The notes under the pieces were generated by a model. That model was not told the origin of the DNA. It searched no databases and saw only the letters and a program-made list of their open reading frames with translations. The position numbers and the translations under genes were made by a program. This document shows positions 13,930-14,016 of a DNA stretch of 14,016 nucleotides, one piece after another. Positions within the stretch are counted from its first letter, which is position 1. Each line of letters starts with the position of its first letter. Origin of the DNA: Candidatus Bathyarchaeota archaeon (GTDB taxonomy: Archaea; Thermoproteota; Bathyarchaeia; Bathyarchaeales; Bathycorpusculaceae); NCBI GenBank assembly GCA_030589055.1, contig JAUUWK010000013.1, positions 1 through 14,016 of the forward strand, written 5' to 3'.

Positions 13930-14016
13930 GCTCGTCTGAAGATGTACCAAGAGGTTGCTATAAAGACACTGAAGTAGACTAATGCTACTGTAATTGACGT
14001 TAAGATGACAGAAGAT
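13914..14016 (-). CDS. C-terminal end of an ABC-2 type membrane protein (runs off the right edge)
   Basis: The reverse strand gives 33 codons before a TAA at 13916-13914: a hydrophobic helix (SSVILTSITVALVYFSVFIA) followed by TSWYIFRRAQVTE. One long helix ending in Trp/Tyr and a short basic FRRAQ-type tail is a usual end of ABC-2 permeases. The gene converges on the exporter permease at 12099-13787, and its ATPase partner would be expected beyond the window. With so little visible, any multi-helix membrane protein remains possible. Confidence 0.6.
   Translation of the reverse strand, partial: SSVILTSITVALVYFSVFIATSWYIFRRAQVTE

Overview
The window looks like chromosomal DNA of an archaeon, most likely of the Bathyarchaeia/Thermoproteota side of the tree; this placement is an inference from gene content. 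The evidence is a two-repeat TATA-box binding protein, a Sec11-type signal peptidase, an Ard1/RimI-like N-terminal acetyltransferase, a two-subunit class I fumarase, and a tiny CPxC protein whose core resembles the crenarchaeal chromatin protein Cren7. TATA-like boxes lie about 25 bases before several predicted starts. GTG and TTG starts are frequent (helicase, pyrE, acetyltransferase, MarC, fumarase alpha). No rRNA, complete tRNA, CRISPR array or insertion sequence was found.

Left end (1-1700): the N-terminal part of a minus-strand Lhr/Ski2-like helicase begins at a TTG at 814 and runs off the left edge. Behind it is a decayed minus-strand gene (about 943-1405, one frameshift and one stop) that I cannot name. 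A 56-residue zinc-binding Cren7-like protein follows on the plus strand. Middle-left (1860-4650): signal peptidase and TBP on the plus strand converge on a minus-strand pair, a metallo-beta-lactamase-fold hydrolase followed 4 bases later by pyrE. A divergent promoter region separates that pair from larA.

Middle (4648-7132): a LarA-family nickel-pincer racemase with every catalytic position intact, an N-acetyltransferase, and a MarC-family membrane protein broken by one extra T in a seven-T run. Then, on the minus strand (7313-9079), three overlapping genes of unknown function form one operon: a two-helix protein with a Pro/Glu/Lys repeat tail, a membrane-anchored extracellular protein with two repeated beta-rich domains, and a four-helix membrane protein. 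They look like parts of one envelope complex. Next come fumarase alpha and beta (9201-10701, minus); the alpha start should be a GTG at 10701, not the longer open frame.

Right end (10702-14016): a roughly 620-base region without an intact gene holds the C-terminal wreck of a radical SAM/SPASM protein, with a TGA where a residue such as Trp would be expected, and a possible 24-residue membrane micro-ORF. An ABC exporter follows (ATPase plus a 562-residue ABC-2 permease, ATGA overlap). At the right edge the last 33 codons of another ABC-2-type permease enter on the minus strand, converging on the first.

The window mixes information processing, central metabolism (pyrimidines, fumarate/malate, 2-hydroxy acids) and envelope functions. 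The least explained parts are the three-gene membrane cluster, the Cren7-like zinc protein and the two gene wrecks.
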